In this document: positions 26,842 through 34,685 of the stretch, piece after piece
Position numbering within the stretch: position 1 is the stretch's first letter
Layout of the letters: each line of letters starts with the position of its first letter
From: Hydrogenophaga sp. A37
GTDB taxonomy: Bacteria; Pseudomonadota; Gammaproteobacteria; Burkholderiales; Burkholderiaceae_C
Assembly: GCF_002001205.1 (NCBI RefSeq)
Contig: NZ_MUNZ01000107.1
Location: 1-37,043 of the forward strand
Direction: 5' to 3'
DNA length: 37,043 bases
Notes under the pieces: generated by a model
Seen by the model: the letters and a program-made list of their open reading frames with translations, nothing else
What the model was told of the DNA's origin: nothing
The model's database searches: none
Position numbers and translations under genes: made by a program

Positions 26842-28186
26842 GAGCACAGCCGCTGATCATTCGCTGACCGAGCGCATGGGTGCCTTGCGCGCGCAGGGCA
26901 TCCACTCCATCCTCACCACCTTCACCGACCTGCACGGCGTGCCGAAGGGCAAGCTGGTGCCGCTCGAAGCGCTGCCCGACGCGGTGGCCACGGGCGCGGG
27001 TTTTGCCGGCCCCAGCATCTGGGGCACGGGCCTGCCGCGCATGGGCGCGCGCGGCGAGTACTACGGGCGCGTGGTGCCTGAGAGCCTGCGTCCATTGCCC
27101 TTCATGCCCGGCGTGGCGCACGCGGTGTGCGACGGCTTCGCGGGTGGTGAGCCGCTGGACACCTGCTCGCGGCAATTGCTGAAGCACCAGTTGAATCGAC
27201 TGCGCGAACGCGGCTGGGCCTTTCACGTCGGCATCGAGCCGGAGTTCTTTCTGTTGAAGCGAGACGCGCAGGGCTGTTGGGGCGTGGCCGACGGTGAAGA
27301 CCGACTTCACAAACCGTCCTACGACCTGAAGGCGATCCACCGCAATTTCGGTTTCCTCGACGACATGCGCCGTCACCTCACGGCGCTGGGCTTCGAGCTG
27401 CAGCAAATGGACCACGAAGACGCCGTGGGCCAGTACGAGATCAACTACCGGCACGATGAAGCGTTGGCGGCTGCTGACCGTTACCAGCTCTTCAAACTCA
27501 CCGCGCAGGCGGTGGCGCAGCAGCACGGCACCACCTTCAGCTGCATGCCCAAACCGCTGGCCGGCGCGCCGGGCAGCGGCCTGCATTTCCACATCAGCCT
27601 GACCGACGCGCAGGGCCATGCGGTGATGGCCGACCCGGCCGGTGCGCTGGGCCTGAGCACGGCGGGCCACCAGTTTGCTGCCGGCCTGATCCACCACGCC
27701 GACGCGCTGGCCGCGCTCTGCGCGCCCACGGTCAACAGCTACAAGCGCCTGGCCAGCAGCGCCAGCGCCTCGGGCACCACCTGGTCGCCGGTGTGGAAGA
27801 CGGTGGGCGACAACAACCGCACCTGCCTCGTGCGCACCGTGGCCGGCCGCATCGAATGGCGCCTGCCCGACCCGTCGTGCAACGTGTACGCCGCGCTCGC
27901 AGCCACGCTGTCCGCCGGACTGGACGGCATCCACCGCGAACTGCCTGCGCCCGACGCTTGCGACGAAGACCTCTACCAGCGACAGGCCAGCGACCAGCCC
28001 ATGCCGCCGCGCCTGCCGCGCGACCTGTTTGAGGCCCTGGCCGCGCTGCGCAGCGACGCGATCTTGTGTGACGACCTCGGCACGGCGTTCTGCGAACAGT
28101 TCCTCGCGCTCAAGCAGGCCGAGTGGGACGCGTATGCGCAGCAGGTCAGCGGGTGGGAGCTGGAGCGCTACGCGGACGGGTTCTGA
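26828..28186 (+). CDS. Second glutamine-synthetase-family ligase (GlnT/type III-like)
   Basis: The 452-residue protein keeps the glutamine synthetase layout: TFTDLHGVPKGKLVPL near the N terminus, GIEPEFFLL (metal site), DHEDAVGQYEINY, MPKPLAGAPGSGLHFHISL (ATP/metal box), NSYKRL, DNNRTCLVRTV and RIEWRLPDPSCNVYAAL. It differs clearly from PuuA at 13478-14845 and looks like the type III/GlnT group, which can glutamylate amines such as methylamine or ethanolamine. No glutamine synthetase adenylylation site is seen. Its position after gabT suggests a ligase for another amine. There are two possible starts, 26828 and 26840; neither has a clear ribosome site and both lie within an inverted repeat. 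Confidence 0.85.
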   Translation: MRTRMSTAADHSLTERMGALRAQGIHSILTTFTDLHGVPKGKLVPLEALPDAVATGAGFAGPSIWGTGLPRMGARGEYYGRVVPESLRPLPFMPGVAHAVCDGFAGGEPLDTCSRQLLKHQLNRLRERGWAFHVGIEPEFFLLKRDAQGCWGVADGEDRLHKPSYDLKAIHRNFGFLDDMRRHLTALGFELQQMDHEDAVGQYEINYRHDEALAAADRYQLFKLTAQAVAQQHGTTFSCMPKPLAGAPGSGLHFHISLTDAQGHAVMADPAGALGLSTAGHQFAAGLIHHADALAALCAPTVNSYKRLASSASASGTTWSPVWKTVGDNNRTCLVRTVAGRIEWRLPDPSCNVYAALAATLSAGLDGIHRELPAPDACDEDLYQRQASDQPMPPRLPRDLFEALAALRSDAILCDDLGTAFCEQFLALKQAEWDAYAQQVSGWELERYADGF

Positions 28187-28247
28187 AGCTCCTCGACGAC
28201 ATCAGACCTCTCACCGCGACCGCCTCGGCCCGCTTTACGATGCGGTC

Positions 28248-28961
28248 ATGGACACGTTGACCCGTTCGGATATGAAAAGCTGGAAGTTGGCCGCTGCTCG
28301 TGGCGAAGCCGAAGCCCAGTGGATGCTGGGCTATTGGTATGAAGAGGGTGCCTGTGATGCAACCGGCGTGGTGCTGATCGCACCGAAGGCGAAGTCGGCG
28401 CTGCGGTGGTATCAGGCTGCTGCAGAGCAGGGTCACGCCAGTGCACAGGCCGCCATGAGCCGTTTGTTGAGCAGCGCCGTGGACGTTTCACCAGCGTTTG
28501 ATCAGGCCATTGCCTGGGGGAAGAGAGCGGTCGCCCAAGGAGATGCCTCGGCGGCGTTCAATTTGGGCACCATTTATCGGGACCTCGGAAAACCCAGAAC
28601 GGCGTTCAACTGGTACCAGCGGGCCGCGGCGATGGGCGACCACGATGCTTTTTTGCAGCTGGGCCTGTGCCATCTGTTTGGCTGGGGTGTTCCACAAGAC
28701 AGGGATGCAGCCTGGTCTGCACTGGTCAGCGTCCTGGACGCCGATCCGAGCACCACTTGTCAGCGCTCGCGGGAAGATGCCACGTACTGGCTTGCCGTCA
28801 TGGACTTGCTGGGAGGTCGACACACCCAGCGTTCCATGGCGCCCGTTCGGGAGCGCCTGGAAGTGGCGAACGCTGATGAAGACCACGAACAGGCCAATGC
28901 GCTGCTGAACCTGATCGGAAAGAGTCGGCAAATGGTCAAGAGGCCGAGGAAACGTTCATGA
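28248..28961 (+). CDS. Sel1-repeat (TPR-like) protein
   Basis: The 237-residue protein is made of Sel1-like helical repeats, for example AEAQWMLGYWYEEGA, KSALRWYQAAAEQGHASAQAAM, AIAWGKRAVAQGDASAAFNLGTIY, TAFNWYQRAAAMGDHDAFLQLGLCHLFGWGV. No signal peptide is seen, so it is probably a cytoplasmic protein-protein adaptor. The TACGAT at 28235-28240 may be a -10 box, giving a nearly leaderless message. The stop overlaps the start of the next gene by 4 bases (ATGA). Codon use is less GC-biased than in the flanking puu/gab genes, a hint of later arrival. Partner and function are unknown. Confidence 0.85.
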   Translation: MDTLTRSDMKSWKLAAARGEAEAQWMLGYWYEEGACDATGVVLIAPKAKSALRWYQAAAEQGHASAQAAMSRLLSSAVDVSPAFDQAIAWGKRAVAQGDASAAFNLGTIYRDLGKPRTAFNWYQRAAAMGDHDAFLQLGLCHLFGWGVPQDRDAAWSALVSVLDADPSTTCQRSREDATYWLAVMDLLGGRHTQRSMAPVRERLEVANADEDHEQANALLNLIGKSRQMVKRPRKRS

Positions 28962-29746
28962 GGCCTGGTTGGAACCCGGGACGGCGCAACCGGCATGTGG
29001 GCACCAAAGCCCACGGACAAGGGCAGGACAACCGGATGAAGATTCCTGAGCGAGCCGGGGATGAGCGCGTGTTCTTTGAGCGGTTGAAAGATCCAGTGGT
29101 GCTGACTCGGCGCATCGGTGAGCGGGATATCCGATTCATCGTCGAGCCGACACCGCCGAGGTACTTCTATCCCTGTTCGGTGGACGACGCATGTCGTGTG
29201 CTGGGCGCCATCGCGACGTCTGTGCGCGACCTCGAATTCGTGGTCTTCCGTCATCCCAGCAGCAAACAGCGCCTGTTGAGGCCAGTCTGGGGGCGAGCGG
29301 TGTTTTGGTATGAATTCAGGAAACAACATGGCGCCGCGGTGATCATCGAATCACAGCGCCCCGGCATGGTTCGATGGAACCGATCGCAAGGACCGGACGG
29401 GCGTGCGGAGCTGGACCGTTTGCGAGCCGACGGTCACCGGGTTGAGCGAACGCGGCGCGGTTACGAGGTCCACCAGACACCCGAATCCATGCGGAATACG
29501 GTGCTGTTTCGCACCTTGCTGCACGAGGTTGGTCACCACGTGGATTTCGACCGAAGCGACGTCGAGACCTGGAAGGGCAAGAACAGTCGGGTCAAGGAGG
29601 ACTACGCCCATCGTTTTGCAGGGATGGCGGTGGCCTACCTGAGCAACGAAGGCCACGTGCCATTTCCTCCGCTGCTGGACCACGAATCCATGCGCCACGA
29701 AGGTTTGGATCCAGCTTGGTTCGTGGCGGATCCTCAAGTCTTGTAG
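28958..29746 (+). CDS. Uncharacterised protein with HExxH metallopeptidase motif
   Basis: The 262-residue protein has LFRTLLHEVGHHVDF with the zinc motif His189-Glu190-x-x-His193. About 20 residues later comes KEDYAHRFAGMAVAYL (Glu214), which resembles the ExxAxxFA helix providing the third ligand in ImmA/IrrE-type (M78) and related zincins. The first 180 residues match nothing I recognise. There is no signal peptide; the N-terminal 25 residues are very basic. Translation is coupled to the Sel1 gene by an ATGA overlap, though an internal Met at 29036 is a possible start. Its 3' end overlaps the convergent aldolase gene by 13 bases. A protease working with the Sel1 protein as adaptor or inhibitor is a guess. 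Confidence 0.7.
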   Translation: MRPGWNPGRRNRHVGTKAHGQGQDNRMKIPERAGDERVFFERLKDPVVLTRRIGERDIRFIVEPTPPRYFYPCSVDDACRVLGAIATSVRDLEFVVFRHPSSKQRLLRPVWGRAVFWYEFRKQHGAAVIIESQRPGMVRWNRSQGPDGRAELDRLRADGHRVERTRRGYEVHQTPESMRNTVLFRTLLHEVGHHVDFDRSDVETWKGKNSRVKEDYAHRFAGMAVAYLSNEGHVPFPPLLDHESMRHEGLDPAWFVADPQVL

Positions 29747-30507
29747 CCCGGGTCCAGCCGCTCCACCTTGCGCAGCAGCGCCGGCCACGCGAGCTGTGCG
29801 CCCTGGCCCGCGGTCGCGATCTTCATCACCTCGGCCATGCCGGCGAGGATGCGCGGGTCCACCTGCGTGAGCTCACCGCCACCGGCCAGCGCGTCGATCT
29901 GGATGCGGCAGGTGTTCTCGAAGGTGTACATGGAGAGGAAGGCCTCGGGGATCGAGGTGCCCACGGTCAGCAGGCCGTGGTTGCGCAGCACCAGGAAGTT
30001 GGCTTTGCCCAGGTCGGCCTGCAGGCGCGGCTTCTCATCGGGCCGAAAGGCCACACCCTCGTAGCCGTGGTAGGCCAGCGAGGCCAGCACAAAAGTGCTC
30101 TGCTGGCTGATGGGGAGGATGCCCGCCTTCTGCGCGCTCACGCCCACGCCAGCGCGCGTGTGGGTGTGCAGCACGCATTGGGCTTCGGGCCGCGCCTCGT
30201 GCACCGCGCTGTGGATCACGAAGCCGGCCGGATTGACCGGGAAGGGTGAGTCGATCAGCTTGTTGCAGGCCATATCGACCTTGACCAGGCTGCTCGCCGT
30301 GATCTCGTCGAACATCAGGCCGTAGGGGTTGATCAGGAACTGGTGTTCGCCGCCGGTCACGCTGTCGGGCAACTTGGCGCTGATGTGGGTGAAGACCAGA
30401 TCGGTCCAGCCGTAGGCCGCCACCAACCGGTAGCAGGCCGCGAGGTCGCAGCGCAGCTGCCATTCTTCGGCGCTGACGGTGTTCTTGAGCGAGGGGATGT
30501 TGAGCAT
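29734..30507 (-). CDS. Class II aldolase/adducin-family protein
   Basis: The 257-residue protein has the fold of L-fuculose/ribulose-phosphate aldolases: YGWTDLVFTHISAKLPDS, then HEARPEAQCVLHTHTRAGVGVSAQ with the zinc-binding HTH, and VLRNHGLLTVG with a further histidine. The likely reaction is metal-dependent aldol cleavage, or the role may be non-catalytic as in adducin-like members. This subgroup is common in proteobacteria and usually has no assigned substrate. I start it at the ATG 30507; an open frame further upstream runs through non-coding DNA. Its 3' end overlaps the convergent metallopeptidase-like gene by 13 bases. Confidence 0.87.
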   Translation of the reverse strand: MLNIPSLKNTVSAEEWQLRCDLAACYRLVAAYGWTDLVFTHISAKLPDSVTGGEHQFLINPYGLMFDEITASSLVKVDMACNKLIDSPFPVNPAGFVIHSAVHEARPEAQCVLHTHTRAGVGVSAQKAGILPISQQSTFVLASLAYHGYEGVAFRPDEKPRLQADLGKANFLVLRNHGLLTVGTSIPEAFLSMYTFENTCRIQIDALAGGGELTQVDPRILAGMAEVMKIATAGQGAQLAWPALLRKVERLDPGYKT

Positions 30508-30573
30508 GCAGTGTCTCCTGTGCCGCGTCGGGGTGCGCGGCTGAGCGCGACATGGTCGCGCGGAGAGGGCAGG

Positions 30574-30599
30574 CGGGCTGTCCCGGGTCGGACAGCCCG
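30574..30599 (-). terminator. Hairpin downstream of the DUF2892 gene
   Basis: CGGGCTGTCC (30574-30583) pairs perfectly with GGACAGCCCG (30590-30599), a 10-base stem with a 6-base loop, just past the DUF2892 stop codon. The T-tract is absent. It probably separates that transcript from the aldolase gene. Confidence 0.5.
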
Positions 30600-30605
30600 G
30601 GGGGA

Positions 30606-30797
30606 TCACTTCTTCATGCTGCAAGTGTTGAAGCCCAGCATCGCGTAGGGCGGGCACCAGCCCATCAGGCCGGTGAGCAGCGGCACCACGCCGACGTAGC
30701 CCCAGAGGCCGATGTTGCCGGTGGCTGCGGCGGCGATGAGGGCCAGGCCGACGACGATGCGCAGGGTGCGGTCGACGCCGCCAACGTTTTTGGTCAT
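30606..30797 (-). CDS. DUF2892 (YgaP-type) small membrane protein
   Basis: The 63-residue protein reads MTKNVGGVDRTLRIVVGLALIAAA, then GYVGVVPLLTGLMGWCPPYAMLGFNTC. This is the DUF2892 signature: an N-terminal NVGxxDRxxR amphipathic segment, two short membrane helices and a CPxY...G..TC end. The same domain forms the membrane anchor of the rhodanese YgaP. Here it stands alone. A perfect TGTGA-N6-TCACA palindrome lies 100 bases upstream, suggesting control by a Crp/Fnr-type regulator. The ATG at 30797 matches the family start. Confidence 0.88.
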   Translation of the reverse strand: MTKNVGGVDRTLRIVVGLALIAAAATGNIGLWGYVGVVPLLTGLMGWCPPYAMLGFNTCSMKK

Positions 30798-30897
30798 GTG
30801 AGTGCTCCAGTGAAGTGAAAGGGACTTGGGGCCACCGCTGGCCGGAGGGCCTGGCGGAGGGCTTGGGTGCATTGGACGGGTTTGCGCAGGACCAGTC

Positions 30898-30913
30898 TGT
30901 GACCGCGGTCACA
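30898..30913. promoter_or_regulatory. Perfect Crp/Fnr-type palindrome TGTGACCGCGGTCACA
   Basis: This 16-base perfect palindrome has the TGTGA-N6-TCACA core bound by Crp-like proteins. It lies in the 236-base divergent gap between the DUF2892 gene and the lipoprotein gene. The Crp/Fnr-family protein encoded at 33898-34551, whose recognition helix reads REIVTR, is a candidate binder. Confidence 0.6.
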
Positions 30914-31033
30914 CTGTGGGTGGCGCTCCCGATGGGCGCCGCGCCGAGCCCGCCTACCTTGTTTGGGGGATGGACGGCTGTCCATATATCCAGATGATCC
31001 CGGAGCTCTCCCCGTGTTTTTCCAGGTGACCAC

Positions 31034-32293
31034 GTGCAATCAACCGCTTCTCCCTTGCCCATGACCCGCTGGGTCGTTCGGGTCTTCTTGCTCGCCGCTG
31101 TGCTGGGCCTGTCTGCTTGCGCGCCCACCGTGCCGCGCTTTGGCAACTTCGGCGGGCCGATGGCTCCCGTCAGCCAACCGACGCCTGCCAGCGATGACGA
31201 GTGCGCCGTTGCACTGCCCCAGTCCATCTGCTGGACCCCGGTGCAGGCGCGTTTTCACCCCGATGGCCAGCACATGGTGGTCAACCTGTGCAGCAACCGA
31301 CGCGGTGCGATTTATTACTGCCGGTTGGTCGAATACCGCATGGCCGACCAGCGCTGGCGGCTGTTGCCGGGGCAGGAAGAGGGCAAGAGCTACCAGTACC
31401 CCAGCTACGCCCACGACGGCAAGACGCTGGTGTTTGGTGTGGCCACCTGCCAGCAACCCGACTGCAAAGAGAACATCGGCCATGGTCAGCTGGCGACCAT
31501 GGAGGTGAAAGCCGCGGCGGGCGCTGACACCGTGTACGGCCCCATCAAGCTGCTGCCGGTCCACGGCGTGAGCCGCCCCAACTTCAGCCCCGACGACCAG
31601 GAAATTCTGTACTGGCGCAGCCACCACCAGGCCCGTCTGGCCAGCGGACGCAGCATCGGCAGCATCTCGGTGTTTGGCTACCGGCCCGCGACCGATGAAG
31701 AGCGCAACCTGGTTCCCGGGCTGCACACCGAGACGGCCAAGGTGCATTTCATCAACGCGCTCTCAGGGCCGCGTTACTCGCTGGATGGCCGTGTGATTCG
31801 GTTCATGGCACAGGACGATGGTTTTTGGGCGAAGGATTTGCAGGCTGTTCGTGCGGGCGTCGGGGACGTGGCGTACGACGTGAAGACTGGGCGCGCCGTC
31901 GACCGAGAATTTTTTGGCGTGACCGAAGGGCTTGGGCGGGTGTACGCCGAACACCCAACGCAGGGCATTCTGGCCGGAGCGGGCAACCTTCGGCTGGTGG
32001 ACCTGCAGCCACCCCATGCGACGCGCGTGGCGTTCTTCTCGCCGAAACCGTCCCAGGTCTCCGATGCCGACATGGATCGGGCAGGCCTGTTGGCCGTGGC
32101 GCTCTCCGGGGTGCAGGCGACCTTTCCTCGGGGACCCGTGAATGGTCTGAAACGTGACCATTGGCTTTGGGCCGACGAGCACCGTGGGGCAGCGAAAACG
32201 GAAAGGACCGTCCCCGTGTTCTCCTTGGTGCGCATCAAGACCCGTGAAGTGCAAGCCGTGCAGTGGCCCAACGTTGAAAGTCTGAAGCCTTAA
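31034..32293 (+). CDS. Lipoprotein with beta-propeller-like (WD40/PD40) repeats
   Basis: The protein has a lipoprotein signal (MTRWVVRVFLLAAVLGLSAC) and then a series of blade-like segments. Examples are QARFHPDGQHMVVNLC, QYPSYAHDGKTLVFGVA, RPNFSPDDQEILYWRS and GPRYSLDGRVIRFMA, the PxFSPDG pattern of TolB-type propellers. Two starts are possible: a GTG at 31034 with an AGGTGA ribosome site (419 residues), or the ATG at 31061 at the start of the signal peptide. It sits 46 bases before the phospholipase-like gene on the same strand and is probably cotranscribed. An envelope-anchored partner or immunity protein for that enzyme is an inference; I do not recognise a specific family. Confidence 0.75.
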   Translation: MQSTASPLPMTRWVVRVFLLAAVLGLSACAPTVPRFGNFGGPMAPVSQPTPASDDECAVALPQSICWTPVQARFHPDGQHMVVNLCSNRRGAIYYCRLVEYRMADQRWRLLPGQEEGKSYQYPSYAHDGKTLVFGVATCQQPDCKENIGHGQLATMEVKAAAGADTVYGPIKLLPVHGVSRPNFSPDDQEILYWRSHHQARLASGRSIGSISVFGYRPATDEERNLVPGLHTETAKVHFINALSGPRYSLDGRVIRFMAQDDGFWAKDLQAVRAGVGDVAYDVKTGRAVDREFFGVTEGLGRVYAEHPTQGILAGAGNLRLVDLQPPHATRVAFFSPKPSQVSDADMDRAGLLAVALSGVQATFPRGPVNGLKRDHWLWADEHRGAAKTERTVPVFSLVRIKTREVQAVQWPNVESLKP

Positions 32294-32339
32294 AAATTCG
32301 CGTCGATAGAACAACAAGCAAGCAGGAGGAGGAAACACC

Positions 32340-33857
32340 ATGAGCGAGACCACTCGCCCCACCGCCCCGGGCCCTGGCGGTCTTGTACCCCGTTTCGGTA
32401 TGTACGCCGGCCCCAACTACGCCGGGGGCCGGGCATTGCGACCGGGTGAGACGCTCAGCGCAGAAGACTGGGGTGTGCCGCCCGTCGGGTTCCTGGACGA
32501 TGTGACCCGTAACCACGACATCAACTACACGTACATCGAGAAGGTCTACACCGGCAACGACGCTGCCAGCCGGTCCGCCCGGAACCAGGCCCTGTGGCAG
32601 GCCGACAAGGAGATGCTGGGCAACATGCTGCGCCACCAACCCGGCAACTGGCTCGAGGCCCAGTACCGCGACGCGGCGATCAAGGCCTTTGTGGCCAAGG
32701 CCGACACGTCTTACCGCCCGCACGTGGACGTGGTCAGCGAGTGGAACCGCGATCTGGCGGGCATCGACCTCCAATTCCCCAGCTTGTCGGCCAGCGAATC
32801 GGGGCGCGCCCAATGGAAGGTGTTCGGGCTGGTGCATTCGGGGGCGACCTACACCAGCACCGGCATGGAATCGCTGTCGACCAGCGGCGTCAACACCCAG
32901 GTGGCGATGCTGTTCAACACCCACCTGCGTCCTGGCCACATCGACCCCCTTAAGCCCTCCTCAAAGGACCATGCCTACCCCGAAACTGACCGGAACGATT
33001 CGCGCCGGATTCTGGTGCCGAAGCGTGACCCCACCAACCCCTATGTGTTTACAGCAGAGGGCCACATCGACGGAAAACGGGTGACGGTCTGGTACGACCA
33101 GGAAAGCATGAAGCTGGTTCGAACCGTTTATAGCGGTGATCAAATTGAGTCAGAAACCACTTGTCAAGGCCACCCGGTCACGGATGAGCAGGGCAAGAGA
33201 TATGGTTATGCCAACTACGAAGTGTCCCGGCTGAATCACGTCAACGGCAAACCCCATGGCGATCCCGTCAAACTGCCCACGATCAAGGCCCCCGAAACAC
33301 CGCCGCTGCAAGAGAGTGAACACACCCGCGCCATCAAGCCCAACGTTGAACAGGGTCAAGACGCCCAGTTCCCCGACAAACCAACGACCGCCGACCGCGC
33401 CTGGCACAGCGGCGAGCGCGCCGCACCCCAGCCAGCCGCACCCGATGACCACCCAGCCGCAGCCGCCCAGCCCACACCCTCGCAAACCTCACAGGCCCAG
33501 CAGTTCAAAGACCAGCTCGGCCCGAAGCTGGCCCAGCTGGGCATGAGCGAGCAGCAGATCAACACCTTGGCCGCCGCGGCGGTCAAGGCGCAAACCCGGT
33601 TTGCGGGGCAGGGCGATGTCCAGGGTTACTACCTGAGCAAGGACGGCAGCACGATTGCCCTGCGCCAGGCCTACCCGCCGCTGCGGGAATTCACGGTCGA
33701 GTCGGCGTTGGGTCGGAGCGAACAGGGGCATTGGGCCGAAGCGCAGGCCATGGGCGCGACGAGCCAAGTGGCGGTCCCAGCGCCAGAACGCGACACTCAG
33801 CCGGCGCCGCAGGTGGCCATGCCCAACACCGCGGCATCGAGCGCAGCACGCGTTTGA
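32340..33857 (+). CDS. Phospholipase A2-like protein, possible secreted effector
   Basis: The 505-residue protein shows a PLA2-type active site in its first 100 residues. YAGPNYAGG (22-30) resembles the calcium loop, and P-x4-D followed by RNHDINY gives His59-Asp60 and Tyr63. The helix LWQADKEMLGNML carries Asp89, which could complete the dyad. This order is that of the parvovirus VP1/Phospholip_A2_4 group. The middle (about 110-330) is unrecognised; 335-384 is a Pro/Ala/Gln/His-rich linker; 385-470 is a helical module ending GYYLSKDGSTIALRQAYPPLREFTVESA, loosely like the XVIPCD tail of type IV-secreted toxins. There is no signal peptide. A strong GGAGGAGG ribosome site precedes the ATG. Secretion route and target are unknown. 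Confidence 0.7.
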   Translation: MSETTRPTAPGPGGLVPRFGMYAGPNYAGGRALRPGETLSAEDWGVPPVGFLDDVTRNHDINYTYIEKVYTGNDAASRSARNQALWQADKEMLGNMLRHQPGNWLEAQYRDAAIKAFVAKADTSYRPHVDVVSEWNRDLAGIDLQFPSLSASESGRAQWKVFGLVHSGATYTSTGMESLSTSGVNTQVAMLFNTHLRPGHIDPLKPSSKDHAYPETDRNDSRRILVPKRDPTNPYVFTAEGHIDGKRVTVWYDQESMKLVRTVYSGDQIESETTCQGHPVTDEQGKRYGYANYEVSRLNHVNGKPHGDPVKLPTIKAPETPPLQESEHTRAIKPNVEQGQDAQFPDKPTTADRAWHSGERAAPQPAAPDDHPAAAAQPTPSQTSQAQQFKDQLGPKLAQLGMSEQQINTLAAAAVKAQTRFAGQGDVQGYYLSKDGSTIALRQAYPPLREFTVESALGRSEQGHWAEAQAMGATSQVAVPAPERDTQPAPQVAMPNTAASSAARV

Positions 33858-33897
33858 AGGGCGCCGCCGCGGCCCCGCGCAGCAGCGGTGCCGGCGC

Positions 33898-34551
33898 TCA
33901 GCCGCCTTGTCCCGCTGCCAGCGCGCGCAGCCCGGCGCTGTCGCGGATGGTGATGCTCTCGCGTGAGAGCTCGACCAGGCCGTCGCGCTCGAAGCGGTGC
34001 AGCAGGCGGGTGACGATCTCGCGCACCGTGCCCAGTTCGTCGGCCAGCGCCTGGTGGGTGGTCTTGCGCTGCTGGCCGTGGCCGAGCAGGGCGTTGGCCA
34101 GGCGGCTGTCGAGCTTCTGGAAGGCGATGGCTTCGATCAGGCCGGTGAGGTCGGCCATGCGGGCGGCGAACAGGCCGAGCACATAACTGCGGAAGGCCTC
34201 GTTGCCCAGGGCGGCGTGGAAATCGGGCGGCGACAGCAGGCACAGCGTGGTGTCGCAGGTGGAGACGCCGTGTGCGGTGAGCGGTTGGTCGGCGAAGAGG
34301 CCGGCAGAGGACACAAGGCACATCTCGCCCGGGGTCACGCGGTAGAGCTCCAGCTCGCGGCCGTTGGCGGCGCTGCGCGAGACGCGCACCTCGCCGACGA
34401 GCACCAGCGGGAAGCCCTGGCAGGGATCGTTTTCGCGGAAGAGCCGGGTGCCCGCCGGCACGGTCATGGGCGTGAGCCGGGCCAGCAGCGGGTGCAGCGC
34501 GCCCAATGCCGGATACAGCGTCAGCAGGTCGGGCGGGGCGGTGGCGGGCAT
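33898..34551 (-). CDS. Crp/Fnr-family transcriptional regulator
   Basis: The 217-residue protein has a cyclic-nucleotide-binding-like beta-roll (about 15-125) and a dimerisation helix. A winged helix at about 150-210 follows (QALADELGTVREIVTRLLHRFERDGLVEL); its recognition helix R-E-x-x-x-R corresponds to the residues by which Crp reads TGTGA. The N-terminal cysteine cluster of Fnr is absent, so it is not a classical oxygen sensor; Cys44, Cys78, Cys99 and Cys104 are scattered. It diverges from the cytochrome b561/YceI genes across 134 bases and may control them. I start it at 34551, where the family homology begins; the frame stays open to 34641. The ligand is not apparent. Confidence 0.88.
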   Translation of the reverse strand: MPATAPPDLLTLYPALGALHPLLARLTPMTVPAGTRLFRENDPCQGFPLVLVGEVRVSRSAANGRELELYRVTPGEMCLVSSAGLFADQPLTAHGVSTCDTTLCLLSPPDFHAALGNEAFRSYVLGLFAARMADLTGLIEAIAFQKLDSRLANALLGHGQQRKTTHQALADELGTVREIVTRLLHRFERDGLVELSRESITIRDSAGLRALAAGQGG

Positions 34552-34685
34552 CGGCGCATTGTAGGAGGAGACCCAGCGAAGGGGTGGGTGATCCGAACGG
34601 GCGAGCAAAGTTCGTTCGAAATATTTGAATGAAGGCTTCAAGGCATTTCACCCTTGGCGCGCGAGGGGCTCCCTACACTGCCGCC

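Noticed and set aside
34611..34637. Overlapping TTC/GAA inverted repeats before the cytochrome b561 gene as an operator
   Set aside because: The symmetry (TTCGAA...TTTGAA, TTGAA...TTCAA) is imperfect, matches no regulator site I can name, and the region is simply A/T-rich as expected of a promoter.
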